From Corynebacterium sp. TAE3-ERU12 (GTDB taxonomy: Bacteria > Actinomycetota > Actinomycetes > Mycobacteriales > Mycobacteriaceae): a stretch of DNA of 64,000 nt. Where the stretch lies: positions 868,001-932,000 of the forward strand of contig NZ_JAHUTM010000001.1 in the NCBI RefSeq assembly GCF_019209905.1, given 5' to 3'. Positions 18,166 to 28,097 of the stretch are shown piece after piece; positions within the stretch are counted from its first letter, which is position 1, and the number at the start of each line of letters is the position of its first letter. Below the pieces are notes generated by a model. The model was not told the origin of the DNA, searched no databases, and saw only the letters and a program-made list of their open reading frames with translations. Position numbers and translations under genes: made by a program.

Positions 18166-18408
18166 ATGGCTTCCAACGGCTTTGATGTCGAATCCGTCCA
18201 CCGAGCACTGGAGCGAGTCGCCAAGCGGCCGCTCTACCGACCCACGGACGATAAGTGGTTTTTCGGCGTGTGCGGAGGCATTGCGCGCGCGTTCAATATC
18301 GACTCAACCATTGTCCGCGCAGTCGTTGCGCTGGCCTTCTTCTTCGCAGCCCCGCCGATGCCGCTGTTGATCTACTTGATCCTGGTCATCGTCCTGCCGG
18401 AGAAGTAA
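18166..18408 (+). CDS. PspC-domain membrane protein
   Basis: An 80-residue protein that is almost entirely one PspC domain: LYRPTDDKWFFGVCGGIARAF, then a hydrophobic hairpin ending ILVIVLPEK. PspC proteins sense envelope stress in enterobacteria; in actinobacteria many small PspC proteins exist, and the role here is not established. The domain gives at least one membrane segment (residues 45-76). The Shine-Dalgarno AGAGAGG is 8-9 bases before the ATG. It has its own promoter and is convergent with the siderophore ATPase gene. Confidence 0.88.
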   Translation: MASNGFDVESVHRALERVAKRPLYRPTDDKWFFGVCGGIARAFNIDSTIVRAVVALAFFFAAPPMPLLIYLILVIVLPEK

Positions 18409-18425
18409 GCCACACACAGTAGCGG

Positions 18426-18466
18426 GTACTTCGGGACGGTCGGGTCAGTCCGGCCGCCCGAAGTAC
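18426..18466. terminator. Inverted repeat at the convergent ends of the PspC gene and siderophore ATPase
   Basis: GTACTTCGGG (18426-18435) pairs exactly with CCCGAAGTAC (18457-18466). The right arm lies inside the last codons of the ATPase gene. No clear T run follows, so termination is plausible rather than certain. Confidence 0.5.
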
Positions 18467-19248
18467 ATCGCCATTTTCTGCCCGTTGACATCAATAACAG
18501 GCATGTCCATATCGTAGATATCGCGCAGCACGTCGGTATCCATCACCGAAGCTGGGCTGCCGTCGGCGACGACACGCCCGTCGCGCAGCGCAATGATGTG
18601 GTCGCAGTACGCAGCAGCGACATTGATGTCGTGAATCACCAAAACGAATGTTTTGCCAAGTTCACGAGAAGCCCGCCACACCCGCTTCATCATGTTCGCC
18701 GCATGCTTCATATCGAGATTATTCAGCGGCTCATCGAGAAACACATAGTCAGTGTCCTGGGCTAACACCATGGCCACGAATGCGCGCTGGCGTTGCCCAC
18801 CCGATAACTCATCAAGAAACCGGTCGGCGAGATCGGTGAGCTCGAGATAATCCAAGGCCTCATCGATCGCCGCGATATCCTCGGCGCGATGACGCCCGTG
18901 GTCATGGGGGAAACGCCCGAAGCCCACCAGCTCCCGCACCGTCAGCCGCACTCCGACGGTATTTTCCTGGCGCAGCACAGCCAATTTGGTGGCGATGGTT
19001 TTCGACGCAGTGGTCTGCACGTCCAGCCCGTCGACATGTACTGAGCCCTGCGTTGGGGAAGCCAACCGGCTCATGATCGCCAAAAGAGTCGATTTACCCG
19101 CACCATTGGGGCCGATAATCGACGTCACCGTCCCCTTGGCGATAGAGGTAGACACATTCGACAAGACCTCGTTATCACCAAAACTTTGGTGAATCCCGGC
19201 AATCGCGATGCCGTCGTCGTGAGCGTCGTGATGCACCGGCTTATTCAC
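18445..19248 (-). CDS. Iron-siderophore ABC transporter, ATP-binding protein (FatE/YclP-like)
   Basis: A 267-residue ABC ATPase. Walker A is [12 protein letters not shown], the signature is LSGGQRQRAF, Walker B is DYVFLDEPLNNLD, and the switch His is in LVIHDIN. DGRVVADGSPASVMDTDVL is the typical tail of iron-importer ATPases. I placed the start at the GTG of 19248 because it overlaps the permease stop as GTGA and gives the usual family length. The open frame extends 88 codons further upstream but that part only reads through the permease gene in another frame and is Arg/Pro-rich shadow. It powers uptake through the two permeases encoded upstream. Confidence 0.93.
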   Translation of the reverse strand: MNKPVHHDAHDDGIAIAGIHQSFGDNEVLSNVSTSIAKGTVTSIIGPNGAGKSTLLAIMSRLASPTQGSVHVDGLDVQTTASKTIATKLAVLRQENTVGVRLTVRELVGFGRFPHDHGRHRAEDIAAIDEALDYLELTDLADRFLDELSGGQRQRAFVAMVLAQDTDYVFLDEPLNNLDMKHAANMMKRVWRASRELGKTFVLVIHDINVAAAYCDHIIALRDGRVVADGSPASVMDTDVLRDIYDMDMPVIDVNGQKMAMYFGRPD

Positions 19249-20243
19249 GAGGTACGTCCTCTCAACAGCAGGAATAGGAATAGTGCGCCGCCAATGAACT
19301 CGACGGCAACCGATAGTGAGCCCTCCACACCAAACTGGCGCAGCGCCAACTGGCCCCCGGCCAGGGCGGCGACACCCAGGGCTACTGCCATCGGCAAAGT
19401 ATGGGAGTGCCGCTGCGTGGACAGCAGCTGGTAGGCGCCATTGGCGACGATGAGGCCGAAGAACAGTACGGGCCCGACCAATGCGGTGGAGCTCGCCACC
19501 AACACCGCGCACAGGAACAACACAATGATGGTTTCGCGTCGGTAGTTGATTCCCAGTGATATTGCAGGATCGCGGCCCAGCAGCATCACGTCATAGTTAC
19601 GGCGACGGCGATAAGCCACCGCGATACCGATGATGGTGATGATGGCCGTCACTATCAGCAGTCGGCGGTCGACATAACTGAAGTTCGCGAACATTGCCGC
19701 ACGCACCTGAATGAATGCTGTCGGGTCCAGCAGGCGCATGAACAGGCTGGTAAACGAGCGGAAAACCAGGCCAATAACCAGCCCGACGAGCAGCAATGTC
19801 ATGAGTTGGACTTTGCGACCCAACAACAACCAGGAATACAACGCGAGGGCGAAAATGATCATCAGCCCAGCGGAGAGCGCATAGTTGGCCAGGGGATTAT
19901 CGAGGAAGGACAGTGCCCCATTGGGCACACTGGTGACAAACCACACCAGCATCGTCTGGAGCAACAAATACAGGGCATCGAAGCCGATGATGGACGGGGT
20001 AAGAATGCGGTTTGTGGTGATGGTCTGGAACAGCACCGTCGATACGCCAATGGAGGCGCTGACCACGATCATTGCCCCCACCTGGCTGCCCAGAAGCTCT
20101 AGGGTGTACCACCAAGCAGGAGAGCCCACCCGGTCGGGCAAAGTGTCGAGGAATAATGCCGCAATGAGGATGATGGCAATGCCCACCACAGCACCATGTG
20201 CAATGGTGCGGCGGTGCGTGACGGCATGGTTATTAACGTCCAC
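19245..20243 (-). CDS. Iron-siderophore ABC permease, second subunit (FatC/YclO-like)
   Basis: An about 332-residue FecCD-family permease with about nine hydrophobic segments. The segment LGINYRRETIIVLFLCAVLV, with the preceding GRDPAISLG, is the conserved cytoplasmic loop of the family that contacts the ATPase. Two in-frame GTG starts are possible: 20249, only 3 bases from the GGAG, and 20243, 9 bases from it; I prefer the latter. The start lies inside the end of the upstream permease gene and the stop overlaps the ATPase start, so translation is coupled throughout. It forms the membrane channel as a heterodimer with the upstream permease. Confidence 0.9.
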   Translation of the reverse strand: MDVNNHAVTHRRTIAHGAVVGIAIILIAALFLDTLPDRVGSPAWWYTLELLGSQVGAMIVVSASIGVSTVLFQTITTNRILTPSIIGFDALYLLLQTMLVWFVTSVPNGALSFLDNPLANYALSAGLMIIFALALYSWLLLGRKVQLMTLLLVGLVIGLVFRSFTSLFMRLLDPTAFIQVRAAMFANFSYVDRRLLIVTAIITIIGIAVAYRRRRNYDVMLLGRDPAISLGINYRRETIIVLFLCAVLVASSTALVGPVLFFGLIVANGAYQLLSTQRHSHTLPMAVALGVAALAGGQLALRQFGVEGSLSVAVEFIGGALFLFLLLRGRTS

Positions 20244-21297
20244 GGGCACTATCTCCTCGCAGCAGTAGGACCAAGAACACCGCTCCGCCGATAAAACCCA
20301 TCACCGTGCCGACGGGAATCTCACCGACACCGTTGAACTCGCCGGTAGAGATAAAAGCCAGCAGGTCGGGAAGCATCCTGCCGACGGTGTCGCAGACCAG
20401 CACAGTCATCGCGCCACCGAAGGCCACCCACGGAATATTGCGGCGCGTGTTATCGCCAAGCACCTGGGTCACCACGTTGGGTACCACGATGCCAAGGAAG
20501 GGAATCGCGCCAACAGTGACCACAACGGCGGCGGATACCGCGGCGACAATCGACATGCCGCCCCACATAGCTGCGGTGTGATTGATGCCGAGGTTGGTTG
20601 CGGTATCAGAGCCCAAACCGGCGATAGTGAAAATATTGGCCACCAGGTAGGTGATAACTGCTAACACAGCCACCACCCACAAAAGCTCGTAGCGGCCCTT
20701 CAATACGGCCGAAAAATCTGCGAATAACCAGGTGGACAGCATCTGCAAGAGGTTGTACTGCAGGGCCAGGAATGTCGCGGCCGCACCGATAACACTGCCC
20801 AGCATGATGCCGACCAAGGGCACCAGCGGGGAATCGCGCAGCCGGATCTGGGCGAGAAAAATGAGGAATACGGCGGTGCCGGCTAGTGCGAACACCATGG
20901 CAATCACCATTTTCACCCACACCGGAAGACCCGGGGCGATGATGGCGACGATGACCAAACCAAGGCCGGCGGATTCCACAGTGCCCACTGTCGACGGGGA
21001 GACGAACCGGTTCCGGGCGAGTACCTGCATCACGAGCCCAGCGATGGCGAGGCTGGCTCCGGCCAACACACTGGCTATTGCCCGGGGGATACGCTGCTGC
21101 CACAGGTAGAGCGCGTGTTTTTCGGTGATATCGCCGCGGAGGGCATCAAACGGCGAAATATCGGCCACATTGATAAAGAGGCTCACTAAGAAGACAGCAA
21201 CTAAGGCCGTAACGGCAACGAACCCCCGGACCAGCGGGAGGAAGCCTCCCAGCCGGTGGGGGTTGGTCTGCCGGATAGTGGTGTGATGATCAGACAC
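20233..21297 (-). CDS. Iron-siderophore ABC permease, first subunit (FatD/YclN-like)
   Basis: A 354-residue FecCD-family permease with about nine to ten membrane segments. YLWQQRIPRAIASVLAGASL with LAIAGLVMQVLARN is the classic N-terminal signature of BtuC/FecCD proteins, and GIVVPNVVTQVLGDNTRRNI is the conserved loop near the C-terminus. It begins two bases after the stop of the binding-protein gene. Order binding protein, permease, permease, ATPase matches the Fat/Ycl type of importer. Iron-siderophore specificity is inferred from the binding protein and the DtxR-like box. Confidence 0.92.
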   Translation of the reverse strand: MSDHHTTIRQTNPHRLGGFLPLVRGFVAVTALVAVFLVSLFINVADISPFDALRGDITEKHALYLWQQRIPRAIASVLAGASLAIAGLVMQVLARNRFVSPSTVGTVESAGLGLVIVAIIAPGLPVWVKMVIAMVFALAGTAVFLIFLAQIRLRDSPLVPLVGIMLGSVIGAAATFLALQYNLLQMLSTWLFADFSAVLKGRYELLWVVAVLAVITYLVANIFTIAGLGSDTATNLGINHTAAMWGGMSIVAAVSAAVVVTVGAIPFLGIVVPNVVTQVLGDNTRRNIPWVAFGGAMTVLVCDTVGRMLPDLLAFISTGEFNGVGEIPVGTVMGFIGGAVFLVLLLRGDSARGR

Positions 21298-21299
21298 GT

Positions 21300-22253
21300 T
21301 TAGGACAGGGCGTCCTGGATGTCCTTGATCATGGCCTTCATGCCGTTGAGGCCACCACCGATGAGGTACCAGTTGCTGGAGTCAACGTAGTGCACGCCAC
21401 CGTTTTTCGCGGCGTTGGTTTCCTTGAAGATGGGGTTGTCCAGGACCTGCTCGGCGGATTCGCCTTCTTTGCCGATAGCGGCGTCACGGTCGAGCACGAA
21501 GACGTGGTCGGGGTTCATCTCGGCGATTTCCTCGAAGGAAATGGCGGTGCCATGTCGGCCCTCGTAGGCAATATCACCAGCCGGGGCGAAGCCGAGTTCG
21601 TTGTAGACAAAGCCATAGCGGCTGTCATCACTGCCATAAGCGGAGACCTTGCCGCCGGTGGTCATGATGAATAGTGCGGTGCCGGCGTCGGCGGCCTTGT
21701 CCTTGGTGTCGGCGACCATCTCGTCGATTTCTGCGAGGTGTTCTTCAGCGGCATCGGTGGCATCGTATTCGCCGGCAACCTTGAGCACCTGCTCGCGGTT
21801 GGATTCGAAGTAGGAGATACCGTCCTGCGCGGAGACCTGGGTATTGATGGCGGTCTCGGCGAGCTTATTGAATTCGCCTTCCAGCTCGGCGCTGCGGCGG
21901 CCGTAGAAGATGATCTCAGGCGCGACGGTGGCCACCGTATCGAGCTTCGGTTCCACAATGCTGCCGAGGTCGGTGATGGAGCCGTCGGCGACCTTATCGC
22001 TGAGGCTGTCGAGCTCAGCGGGCAGCTCACCGCGCACGGTGACTACCCCCTTGATCTGGTCTTCGATGCCGAGGGTGTTCATGGTGTCCGCGGCTACGTA
22101 TTCGAGTACGGCGGCGGGCTTATCCACCGTGGCTTCTGCGGTGGCGTCGGTGGCGGAAGTGGCTTCCTCATCGTTGGAGCAGGCAACGAGGGAACCGGCG
22201 GTAACGGCCAGGGCAGCGAAGGCTGCAGTGCTGCGGCGCAAAGTGAACGTCAT
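21300..22253 (-). CDS. Iron-siderophore binding lipoprotein (CeuA/FatB/YclQ family)
   Basis: A 317-residue substrate-binding lipoprotein. The signal peptide ends in a lipobox LVACS with the Cys near residue 25, and an acidic linker follows. The mature part contains VAPEIIFYGRRSAEL, SAYGSDDSRYGFVYNELGF and EGRHGTAISFEEIAEMNPD, motifs typical of the CeuA/FatB/YclQ group that binds catecholate or petrobactin-type siderophores. It captures the ferric siderophore outside the membrane and hands it to the two permeases. It is first in its operon and lies downstream of a DtxR-like box. The exact siderophore cannot be told from sequence. Confidence 0.92.
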   Translation of the reverse strand: MTFTLRRSTAAFAALAVTAGSLVACSNDEEATSATDATAEATVDKPAAVLEYVAADTMNTLGIEDQIKGVVTVRGELPAELDSLSDKVADGSITDLGSIVEPKLDTVATVAPEIIFYGRRSAELEGEFNKLAETAINTQVSAQDGISYFESNREQVLKVAGEYDATDAAEEHLAEIDEMVADTKDKAADAGTALFIMTTGGKVSAYGSDDSRYGFVYNELGFAPAGDIAYEGRHGTAISFEEIAEMNPDHVFVLDRDAAIGKEGESAEQVLDNPIFKETNAAKNGGVHYVDSSNWYLIGGGLNGMKAMIKDIQDALS

Positions 22254-22335
22254 ATGACTCTCCTTGATTGGGGGTCGTACAAGGTCAGCGTCGCCTGGGC
22301 GTGTAGTGCGGCGTAGAAACAGCAGCTAGCCGCAA

Positions 22336-22354
22336 TAAGGACAACCTGACCTTA
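22336..22354 (-). promoter_or_regulatory. DtxR-like iron box upstream of the siderophore importer
   Basis: TAAGGACAACCTGACCTTA (plus strand) reads TAAGGTCAGGTTGTCCTTA on the gene strand. It fits the consensus TWAGGTTAGSCTAACCTWA at 15 of 19 positions by my count. It lies about 85-100 bases before the binding-protein start, where iron-loaded DtxR would repress transcription. Iron control is inference. Confidence 0.65.
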
Positions 22355-22517
22355 GCAACTGTGCATTGCCTGGAAATCATAATAGATGCGAAATAAAAAC
22401 GGAATGAGGACGGTAGCGGTCTCACGGCGATGACGCTGTTCGTGCTGAAAGGGCAATGGTTTTCGTTGCTTCTGGGTGCGGTGCTATATTGTTCGGCGTG
22501 CTACTCGCTAGCACTTC

Positions 22518-22590
22518 GCCTCCGTAGCTCAGTGGATAGAGCACTGGTTTCCGGTACCAAAGGTCGCACGTTCGACTCGTGTCGGGGGCA
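22518..22590 (+). tRNA. tRNA-Arg (anticodon CCG)
   Basis: A 73-base cloverleaf. The acceptor GCCTCCG pairs with CGGGGGC, the D arm is GCTC-AGTGGATA-GAGC, the anticodon loop is TTCCGGT with CCG at its centre, and the T arm is GCACG-TTCGACT-CGTGT. The discriminator is A and CCA is not encoded. It decodes CGG. The base pair at 27-43 is a C-A mismatch. It lies directly ahead of argS, a neat functional neighbour. Confidence 0.93.
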
Positions 22591-22595
22591 CACCT

Positions 22596-22629
22596 AAATA
22601 CCCCAGGCCCGCGTTGGCCTGGGGTATTT
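22596..22629 (+). terminator. Terminator after tRNA-Arg
   Basis: AAATACCCCAGGCC and GGCCTGGGGTATTT form a perfect 14-base stem around a 6-base loop, starting six bases after the tRNA. It ends in ATTTCTC. Confidence 0.9.
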
Positions 22630-22670
22630 CTCGTTGGCTGGCCGGACATAAGTGATGTCCGGGCACCGGC

Positions 22671-22676
22671 TACTAT
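22671..22676 (+). promoter_or_regulatory. Putative -10 box of argS (leaderless start)
   Basis: TACTAT fits TANNNT and ends eight bases before the ATG at 22685. No Shine-Dalgarno precedes the ATG, so the transcript probably begins at the start codon. Confidence 0.55.
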
Positions 22677-22684
22677 GTGTCACC

Positions 22685-24355
22685 ATGACTCCCGCCGAAC
22701 TTGCCGCCCTTATCAAGGATGTGGCCGCCGAAGTCTTCGCCGCACATGACCTCGATCAGCAAGTGCTGCCGGAGCAGGTGACCGTCGAACGACCCCGCAA
22801 CCCCGAACATGGCGACTACGCTACGAACCTCGCCATGCAATGCGGAAAGCGCGTGGGGACTAACCCGCGTGAGCTGGCCACCTGGCTAGCCGAGGCCCTC
22901 ACCGCTGCCGACGGCATCGACACCGCTGAGGTCGCCGGGCCTGGATTCCTTAATATTCGGCTCGCCGCTGCCGCGCAGGGCGCCCTGGTGCACACCATTC
23001 TTGACGCCGCCGAAAACTGGGGGCACAACAACTCCTTGGGCGATACCGCCATCAACTTGGAGTTTGTCTCCGCCAACCCCACCGGCCCGATTCACCTCGG
23101 CGGTACCCGGTGGGCAGCTGTTGGCGATGCGCTGGGGCGCGTGCTGGTCGCTAATGGCGCCACTGTGACCCGCGAGTACTACTTCAATGACCACGGTGGC
23201 CAGATCGACCGTTTCGCCCGGTCTTTGATGGCCGCAGCCAAGGGTGAACCCACACCCGAAGATGGCTACGGCGGTGCCTATATCGCAGATATCGCCACCA
23301 CCATCACCGATGAGAACCCCAATCTGCTTGCCGACGAGCAGTCCGGGAAGCTCACCACCGCAGAGGTGCAGGAGGTTTTCCGGTCCCGTGGTGTGGATCT
23401 GATGTTTGACCACATCAAGTCCTCGCTGCATGAATTCGGCACCGACTTTGATGTGTACTTCCACGAAAACTCGCTGTTTGAGTCCGGTGCTGTCGAACAG
23501 GCCGTTGCCCGGCTGAAAGCCTCCAACGAGCTCTACGAAGCCGATAATGCCTGGTGGTTGCGCTCGACGAATTATGGCGATGACAAGGACCGCGTCGTCA
23601 TCAAATCCGATGGCAACGCCGCATATATCGCAGGTGATATCGCCTATATCGAAGATAAGTTCAAGCGCGGCCATGACCTGTGCATCTACATGCTGGGTGC
23701 GGACCACCATGGCTATATCGCCCGGCTGAAGGCCGCCGCGGCTGCCCTGGGGCATGACCCGGATGCGGTTGAGGTCATGATCGGCCAGATGGTGAATCTG
23801 CTCAAGGACGGCAAACCGGTGCGGATGTCGAAGCGCGCAGGCACCGTCATCACCCTCGATGACCTGGTAGAAGCCATTGGTGTGGATGGCGCACGCTACG
23901 CGCTTATTCGCTCCTCGGTGGATAGCTCGCTCGATATTGACCTGGCTGTGTGGACCGCGCAGTCCAATGACAATCCGGTGTACTACGTGCAGTACGGCCA
24001 CGCGCGCCTGTGCTCCCTGGCCCGCCGCGCCGCCGAGGCCGGAATCAGTGCCGACGGGGCGGACCCGGCGCTGCTGACCCACGACCGGGAAGGCAAGCTC
24101 ATCCGTACCCTCGGGGAGTTCCCGGAGGTTGTGAAAGCTGCCGCTGAACTGCGGGAACCGCACCGTATTGCCCGCTATGCCGAAGAACTCGCCGGTACAT
24201 TCCACCGGTTCTACGACGCCTGCCAGGTGCTGCCGAAAAATGATGAGCAACCTGAACCATTGCATTCGGCACGTTTCGCCCTGGCCAGCGCTACCCGAGT
24301 CACCCTGGCAAATGCCTTGGGTCTGCTCGGCGTGACGGCACCGGAGAGGATGTAA
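22685..24355 (+). CDS. argS: Arginyl-tRNA synthetase
   Basis: A 556-residue class I synthetase that charges tRNA-Arg with arginine in the cytoplasm. The N-terminal tRNA-binding domain is followed by the HIGH-type motif in [20 protein letters not shown], and [15 protein letters not shown] is the KMSKS-region equivalent. The C-terminal anticodon-binding DALR domain includes [16 protein letters not shown] and [12 protein letters not shown] chose the ATG at 22685; the upstream ATG at 22652 would add residues encoded across the putative -10 box. It leads the argS-lysA-hom-thrB run, with lysA three bases downstream. In corynebacteria argS and lysA form one operon, which this spacing supports. Confidence 0.95.
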   Translation: MTPAELAALIKDVAAEVFAAHDLDQQVLPEQVTVERPRNPEHGDYATNLAMQCGKRVGTNPRELATWLAEALTAADGIDTAEVAGPGFLNIRLAAAAQGALVHTILDAAENWGHNNSLGDTAINLEFVSANPTGPIHLGGTRWAAVGDALGRVLVANGATVTREYYFNDHGGQIDRFARSLMAAAKGEPTPEDGYGGAYIADIATTITDENPNLLADEQSGKLTTAEVQEVFRSRGVDLMFDHIKSSLHEFGTDFDVYFHENSLFESGAVEQAVARLKASNELYEADNAWWLRSTNYGDDKDRVVIKSDGNAAYIAGDIAYIEDKFKRGHDLCIYMLGADHHGYIARLKAAAAALGHDPDAVEVMIGQMVNLLKDGKPVRMSKRAGTVITLDDLVEAIGVDGARYALIRSSVDSSLDIDLAVWTAQSNDNPVYYVQYGHARLCSLARRAAEAGISADGADPALLTHDREGKLIRTLGEFPEVVKAAAELREPHRIARYAEELAGTFHRFYDACQVLPKNDEQPEPLHSARFALASATRVTLANALGLLGVTAPERM

Positions 24356-24358
24356 GCC

Positions 24359-25765
24359 ATGACGATTTTGGGTAATGGTTTCGACAGCAGCGAACGCCCC
24401 AATGTCCCGGATAGCTCTGATTTCAATGAGTTGCCGCAGGCAGTGTGGCCTATAACCGCCAAGCGCGGTGCTGATGATGTTGTTGAGGTCGGCGGTGTCG
24501 CACTCACCGATATTGCCGAGGAGTTCGGCACCCCGGTGTTCGTCCTCGACGAAGAGGATTTCCGTACCCGCTGTCGGGCGATGGCGAAGGCTTTCCGGGG
24601 CGCCGATAATGTGCACTACGCCTCCAAGGCGTTCTTGTGCACCACGGTGGTGAAGTGGGCGCAGGAAGAAGGGCTGCATCTTGATGTGGCCTCCGGCGGT
24701 GAGATGGGTGTTGCACTCCACGCCGGTTTCCCGGCCTCGAGTATGACCTTCCACGGCAATAACAAGTCCGAGCAGGAAATCGCTGATGCCATCGCCGCTG
24801 GTGTGGGCCGGATTGTTGTGGACAGCTTCATTGAGCTCGAGCGCGTCAGTGCTGCCGCCGCGGCAGCTGGTGTGGTGCAGGATGTCTTCATCCGTGTCAC
24901 CCCTGGTGTGGAGGCGCACACTCATGAGTTCATTGCTACTGCCCATGAGGATCAGAAGTTCGGTTTCTCGCTCGCTGCCGGTGATGCGTTAGAAGCCACC
25001 GACCGCGCCTACACGGACCCGCATCTGCGGCTGACTGGCCTGCACTGCCATATCGGTTCCCAGATTGTCGATGCGGATGGTTTCGTGCTTGCCGCGGAGC
25101 GCATTTTGAAGGCTGTGGCGAATCTTGTGGGGCGTCACGGTGACGCTGTCACGCAGGACTTGACCACACTCGACCTTGGTGGCGGTTTTGGTATCGCCTA
25201 CTTGCCGGGGGAGTTCCCGCTGGAGATTCAGGGGCTTGCCGACGAGATCCTCGCCGCCGTGGAGGCCGAGGCCGAGCGCCTTGGCTTGCCGACGCCGACG
25301 ATTGCTATCGAGCCGGGTCGTTCTCTTATCGGCCCGTCCATGGTGACTGTCTATACCGTGGGTACGACTAAGCAGGTCCAGGTCGATGAGCGTTTGTCTC
25401 GCCGGTACCTGTCGGTCGACGGTGGCATGAGCGACAATATTCGGCCCGCCTTGTACAGCGCCCCGTATGATGGCCGCATCGTTAATCGCCGTGTCTCCGG
25501 CGACCGGGTGCCGTCCCGTGTGGTGGGTAAGCATTGTGAGTCCGGCGATATTCTCGTCAACGATGCGTTGTACCCGAACGATATTGCCGAAGGCGACCTG
25601 CTCGCCATCGGCGCGACCGGTGCGTACTGCTATGCCATGTCGAGCCGCTACAACATGTTGCAGCGGCCTGCGGTGGTTGCCGTGCGTGATGGTCAGGCGC
25701 GACTTATTCTGCGCCGAGAGAGCTTGTCCGATCTACTGAGCCTGGAGTGTGAGAATCCCTCATGA
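24359..25765 (+). CDS. lysA: Diaminopimelate decarboxylase
   Basis: A 468-residue PLP enzyme that makes L-lysine from meso-diaminopimelate, the last step of lysine synthesis. The PLP Lys is in HYASKAFLC (residues about 83-91). [10 protein letters not shown], the glycine-rich [14 protein letters not shown], and the active-site Cys region [10 protein letters not shown] are all present, as is the C-terminal [10 protein letters not shown]. An N-terminal extension of about 25 residues before the conserved core is normal in actinobacteria. GGAGAGG stands about ten bases ahead of the ATG. Its stop overlaps the hom start by ATGA, so lysine and threonine pathway genes are translationally linked here. 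Confidence 0.96.
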   Translation: MTILGNGFDSSERPNVPDSSDFNELPQAVWPITAKRGADDVVEVGGVALTDIAEEFGTPVFVLDEEDFRTRCRAMAKAFRGADNVHYASKAFLCTTVVKWAQEEGLHLDVASGGEMGVALHAGFPASSMTFHGNNKSEQEIADAIAAGVGRIVVDSFIELERVSAAAAAAGVVQDVFIRVTPGVEAHTHEFIATAHEDQKFGFSLAAGDALEATDRAYTDPHLRLTGLHCHIGSQIVDADGFVLAAERILKAVANLVGRHGDAVTQDLTTLDLGGGFGIAYLPGEFPLEIQGLADEILAAVEAEAERLGLPTPTIAIEPGRSLIGPSMVTVYTVGTTKQVQVDERLSRRYLSVDGGMSDNIRPALYSAPYDGRIVNRRVSGDRVPSRVVGKHCESGDILVNDALYPNDIAEGDLLAIGATGAYCYAMSSRYNMLQRPAVVAVRDGQARLILRRESLSDLLSLECENPS

Positions 25766-27096
25766 CCGCGAATACCTACAATCCCGGCAAAGGCGCCGGT
25801 CAGCCGGTAGGCGTGGCCATCCTCGGCCTCGGCACCGTCGGAGCTGAAGTTCTGCGTCTGCTTAATGAGCGCGCTGAAGATTTCGAGCGCCGCGTTGGCG
25901 GCCCCATTGAGATCCGTGGCGTGGCGGTGCGCGATAAGACCAAACCGCGCCCCGGAGTCGACCAGTCCTTGCTTACCGACGATGCGTTTTCCTTAGTAGA
26001 GCGCGAAGATATCGATATTGTCGTCGAGGTCATCGGTGGTATCGACTACCCCCGTAAGGTCGTTCTCGCTGCGCTGCACGCCGGCAAGTCCGTGGTCACC
26101 GCGAATAAGGCTCTTGTGGCCGCCTGTGGTGCTGAGCTTTCCGACGCTGCTGACTCCACTGGTGCGGACCTGTTCTTCGAGGCCGCAGTAGCCGCTGCTA
26201 TTCCGGTTGTGGGCCCGCTGCGCCGCTCGCTGGCTGGTGACAAGGTCAATAAGGTCATCGGCATCGTCAACGGCACCACCAACTTCATCCTTGATGCGAT
26301 GGACGCCACCGGCGCCGATTATCAGGAGATGCTCGCCGAGGCCACCCGACTGGGCTACGCCGAGGCCGACCCGACCGCCGATGTGGAGGGCCTGGACGCA
26401 GCCTCGAAGGCCGCTATTCTCGCCGGACTGGCTTTCCACACCCGGGTTACCTCTGATGATGTCTACTGCGAAGGTATCTCCAGCGTCACCGCCTCGGATA
26501 TCGCTGCGGCAAAGGACGCTGACTGCACCATCAAACTGTTGGCCACCTGTGAGCGCGTTACCGACTCCGAGGGCAACGAAGGCATTTCCGCCCGCGTCTA
26601 CCCGGCCCTAATTCCGCGTCGCCACCCGCTGGCTACCGTGCACGAGTCCTTCAATGCCGTTTTCGTCGAGGCTGACGCTGCTGGTCGACTCATGTTCTAT
26701 GGCCGCGGTGCCGGCGGTAACCCGACTGCTTCTTCGGTGCTGGGTGACCTGGTTGCTGCTGGTCGCAATAAGGTTTTCGGCGGCCGCGCCCCGGGCGATT
26801 CGACCTACGCGGACCTTCCGATTCTTGACTTCGGTGAGGTCATCACCCGGTACCACATCGACCTGCATGTCGATGATCGCATCGGTGTGCTCGCCGATGT
26901 TGCCCGCACCTTCGCCGACCAGGGCATTTCGGTTCGTACCGTGCGTCAGGAAGGTAATAATTCTGGCGCCCGGTTGGTGGTCATCACGCACTCCGCCCGT
27001 GAGGCAGATTTGCACGCATGCGTGGAGTCCTTGAAGAGCCTCGACGCGGTGCTGTCGGTTAATTCCGTCATCCGCCTCGAAGGGATGGATATCTAG
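25762..27096 (+). CDS. hom: Homoserine dehydrogenase
   Basis: A 444-residue NAD(P)-dependent enzyme that reduces aspartate semialdehyde to homoserine, the branch point toward threonine and methionine. The dinucleotide site is [17 protein letters not shown] (residues about 18-34). The catalytic domain has [22 protein letters not shown] and [17 protein letters not shown]. Residues 355-440 form a C-terminal ACT domain ([20 protein letters not shown]), through which threonine inhibits the corynebacterial enzyme. Length equals the known C. glutamicum form as I remember it. It overlaps lysA by four bases and thrB follows two bases after its stop. Confidence 0.96.
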   Translation: MTANTYNPGKGAGQPVGVAILGLGTVGAEVLRLLNERAEDFERRVGGPIEIRGVAVRDKTKPRPGVDQSLLTDDAFSLVEREDIDIVVEVIGGIDYPRKVVLAALHAGKSVVTANKALVAACGAELSDAADSTGADLFFEAAVAAAIPVVGPLRRSLAGDKVNKVIGIVNGTTNFILDAMDATGADYQEMLAEATRLGYAEADPTADVEGLDAASKAAILAGLAFHTRVTSDDVYCEGISSVTASDIAAAKDADCTIKLLATCERVTDSEGNEGISARVYPALIPRRHPLATVHESFNAVFVEADAAGRLMFYGRGAGGNPTASSVLGDLVAAGRNKVFGGRAPGDSTYADLPILDFGEVITRYHIDLHVDDRIGVLADVARTFADQGISVRTVRQEGNNSGARLVVITHSAREADLHACVESLKSLDAVLSVNSVIRLEGMDI

Positions 27097-27098
27097 TC

Positions 27099-28025
27099 AT
27101 GGTCCAAGAAGTTGTGCCTGGCCAGCGGGTACGGGTCACCGTGCCGGGTTCTTCGGCCAATCTGGGTCCCGGCTTCGATACCTTGGGCTTGGCCTTGAGC
27201 ATCTACGATGTCGTCGAGGTCGAGGTCATCGAATCCGGCATTGAGGTCGAAATCGAGGGCGAAGGGGCCCACGAGCTGCCCCGCAACGAGTCGCACCTGG
27301 TAGTGCGTGCGATCCAGGCGGGCCTGCGTGCCAGCGGCGTCACCGCCCCCGGTATCCGGGTGAGCTGCCATAACACCATCCCGCAGTCTCGTGGGTTGGG
27401 TTCATCGGCTGCCGCCGCAGTCGCCGGTGTGGCCGCCGCCAATGGTTTGGCCGGTTTCGCGTTGACCGATGGCCAGGTCATCCAGACCGCCTCGGCTTTC
27501 GAGGGCCACCCCGATAATGCCGCGGCATCGGTGCTCGGTGGGGCAGTGGTGAGCTGGACGGATAAACCTGTCGATGGGCACACCTCCCCGCAGTACCGTG
27601 CTGTGGGTCTCGACGTGCACCCGGATATTAAAGCCACCGCATTGGTGCCGACCTTCCATGCCTCTACTAATGCGGTCCGCCAGGTGCTGCCTAGCGATGT
27701 CTCGCACGTCGACGCACGGTTCAACGTCTCCCGTACTGCCGTGATGGTCACCGCGCTGACCAAACACCCCGAGCTGCTGTGGGAGGGCACCCGGGACCGG
27801 TTGCACCAGACCTACCGCGCTGAGGTGCTGCCGGTCACCGCAGAGTGGGTCAACCGCCTGCGTAACCGCGGTTATGCCGCGTTCCTCTCCGGTGCCGGCC
27901 CGACCTGCCTGGTTGTTGGCACGGAATACGTGCCAGACGATGTCCTGGCTGAGGCGCGGGAGTCCGGTATCTCCATAAAGAACCTCGATGTCGCTGGCCC
28001 TGCCACAGTAGAGATTCTGGACTAA
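27099..28025 (+). CDS. thrB: Homoserine kinase
   Basis: A 308-residue GHMP-family kinase that phosphorylates homoserine with ATP for threonine synthesis. It shows [19 protein letters not shown] near the N-terminus, the ATP loop [16 protein letters not shown] (residues about 95-110), and [15 protein letters not shown] near the C-terminus, the three GHMP motifs. It sits two bases after hom, forming the standard hom-thrB pair, and is followed by a strong hairpin that ends the argS-lysA-hom-thrB run. Confidence 0.96.
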   Translation: MVQEVVPGQRVRVTVPGSSANLGPGFDTLGLALSIYDVVEVEVIESGIEVEIEGEGAHELPRNESHLVVRAIQAGLRASGVTAPGIRVSCHNTIPQSRGLGSSAAAAVAGVAAANGLAGFALTDGQVIQTASAFEGHPDNAAASVLGGAVVSWTDKPVDGHTSPQYRAVGLDVHPDIKATALVPTFHASTNAVRQVLPSDVSHVDARFNVSRTAVMVTALTKHPELLWEGTRDRLHQTYRAEVLPVTAEWVNRLRNRGYAAFLSGAGPTCLVVGTEYVPDDVLAEARESGISIKNLDVAGPATVEILD

Positions 28026-28046
28026 CTGGCCCTTTTTGAGGCATAA

Positions 28047-28078
28047 AGCCCGGCTGCGCGTACCAGCGCAGCCGGGCT
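28047..28078. terminator. Terminator after thrB, shared with the convergent acyl-CoA ligase
   Basis: AGCCCGGCTGCGC pairs perfectly with GCGCAGCCGGGCT over 13 bases around a 6-base loop. The T tract after it is short (CTTGCT); AAA precedes the left arm for the opposite strand. Confidence 0.8.
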
Positions 28079-28097
28079 CTTGCTGTGGCCTGGGCGG

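Noticed and set aside
19249..19512. 88-codon N-terminal extension of the siderophore ATPase frame
   Set aside because: It reads through the permease gene in another frame and is Arg/Pro-rich; the GTG at 19248 fits the family length and the GTGA overlap.
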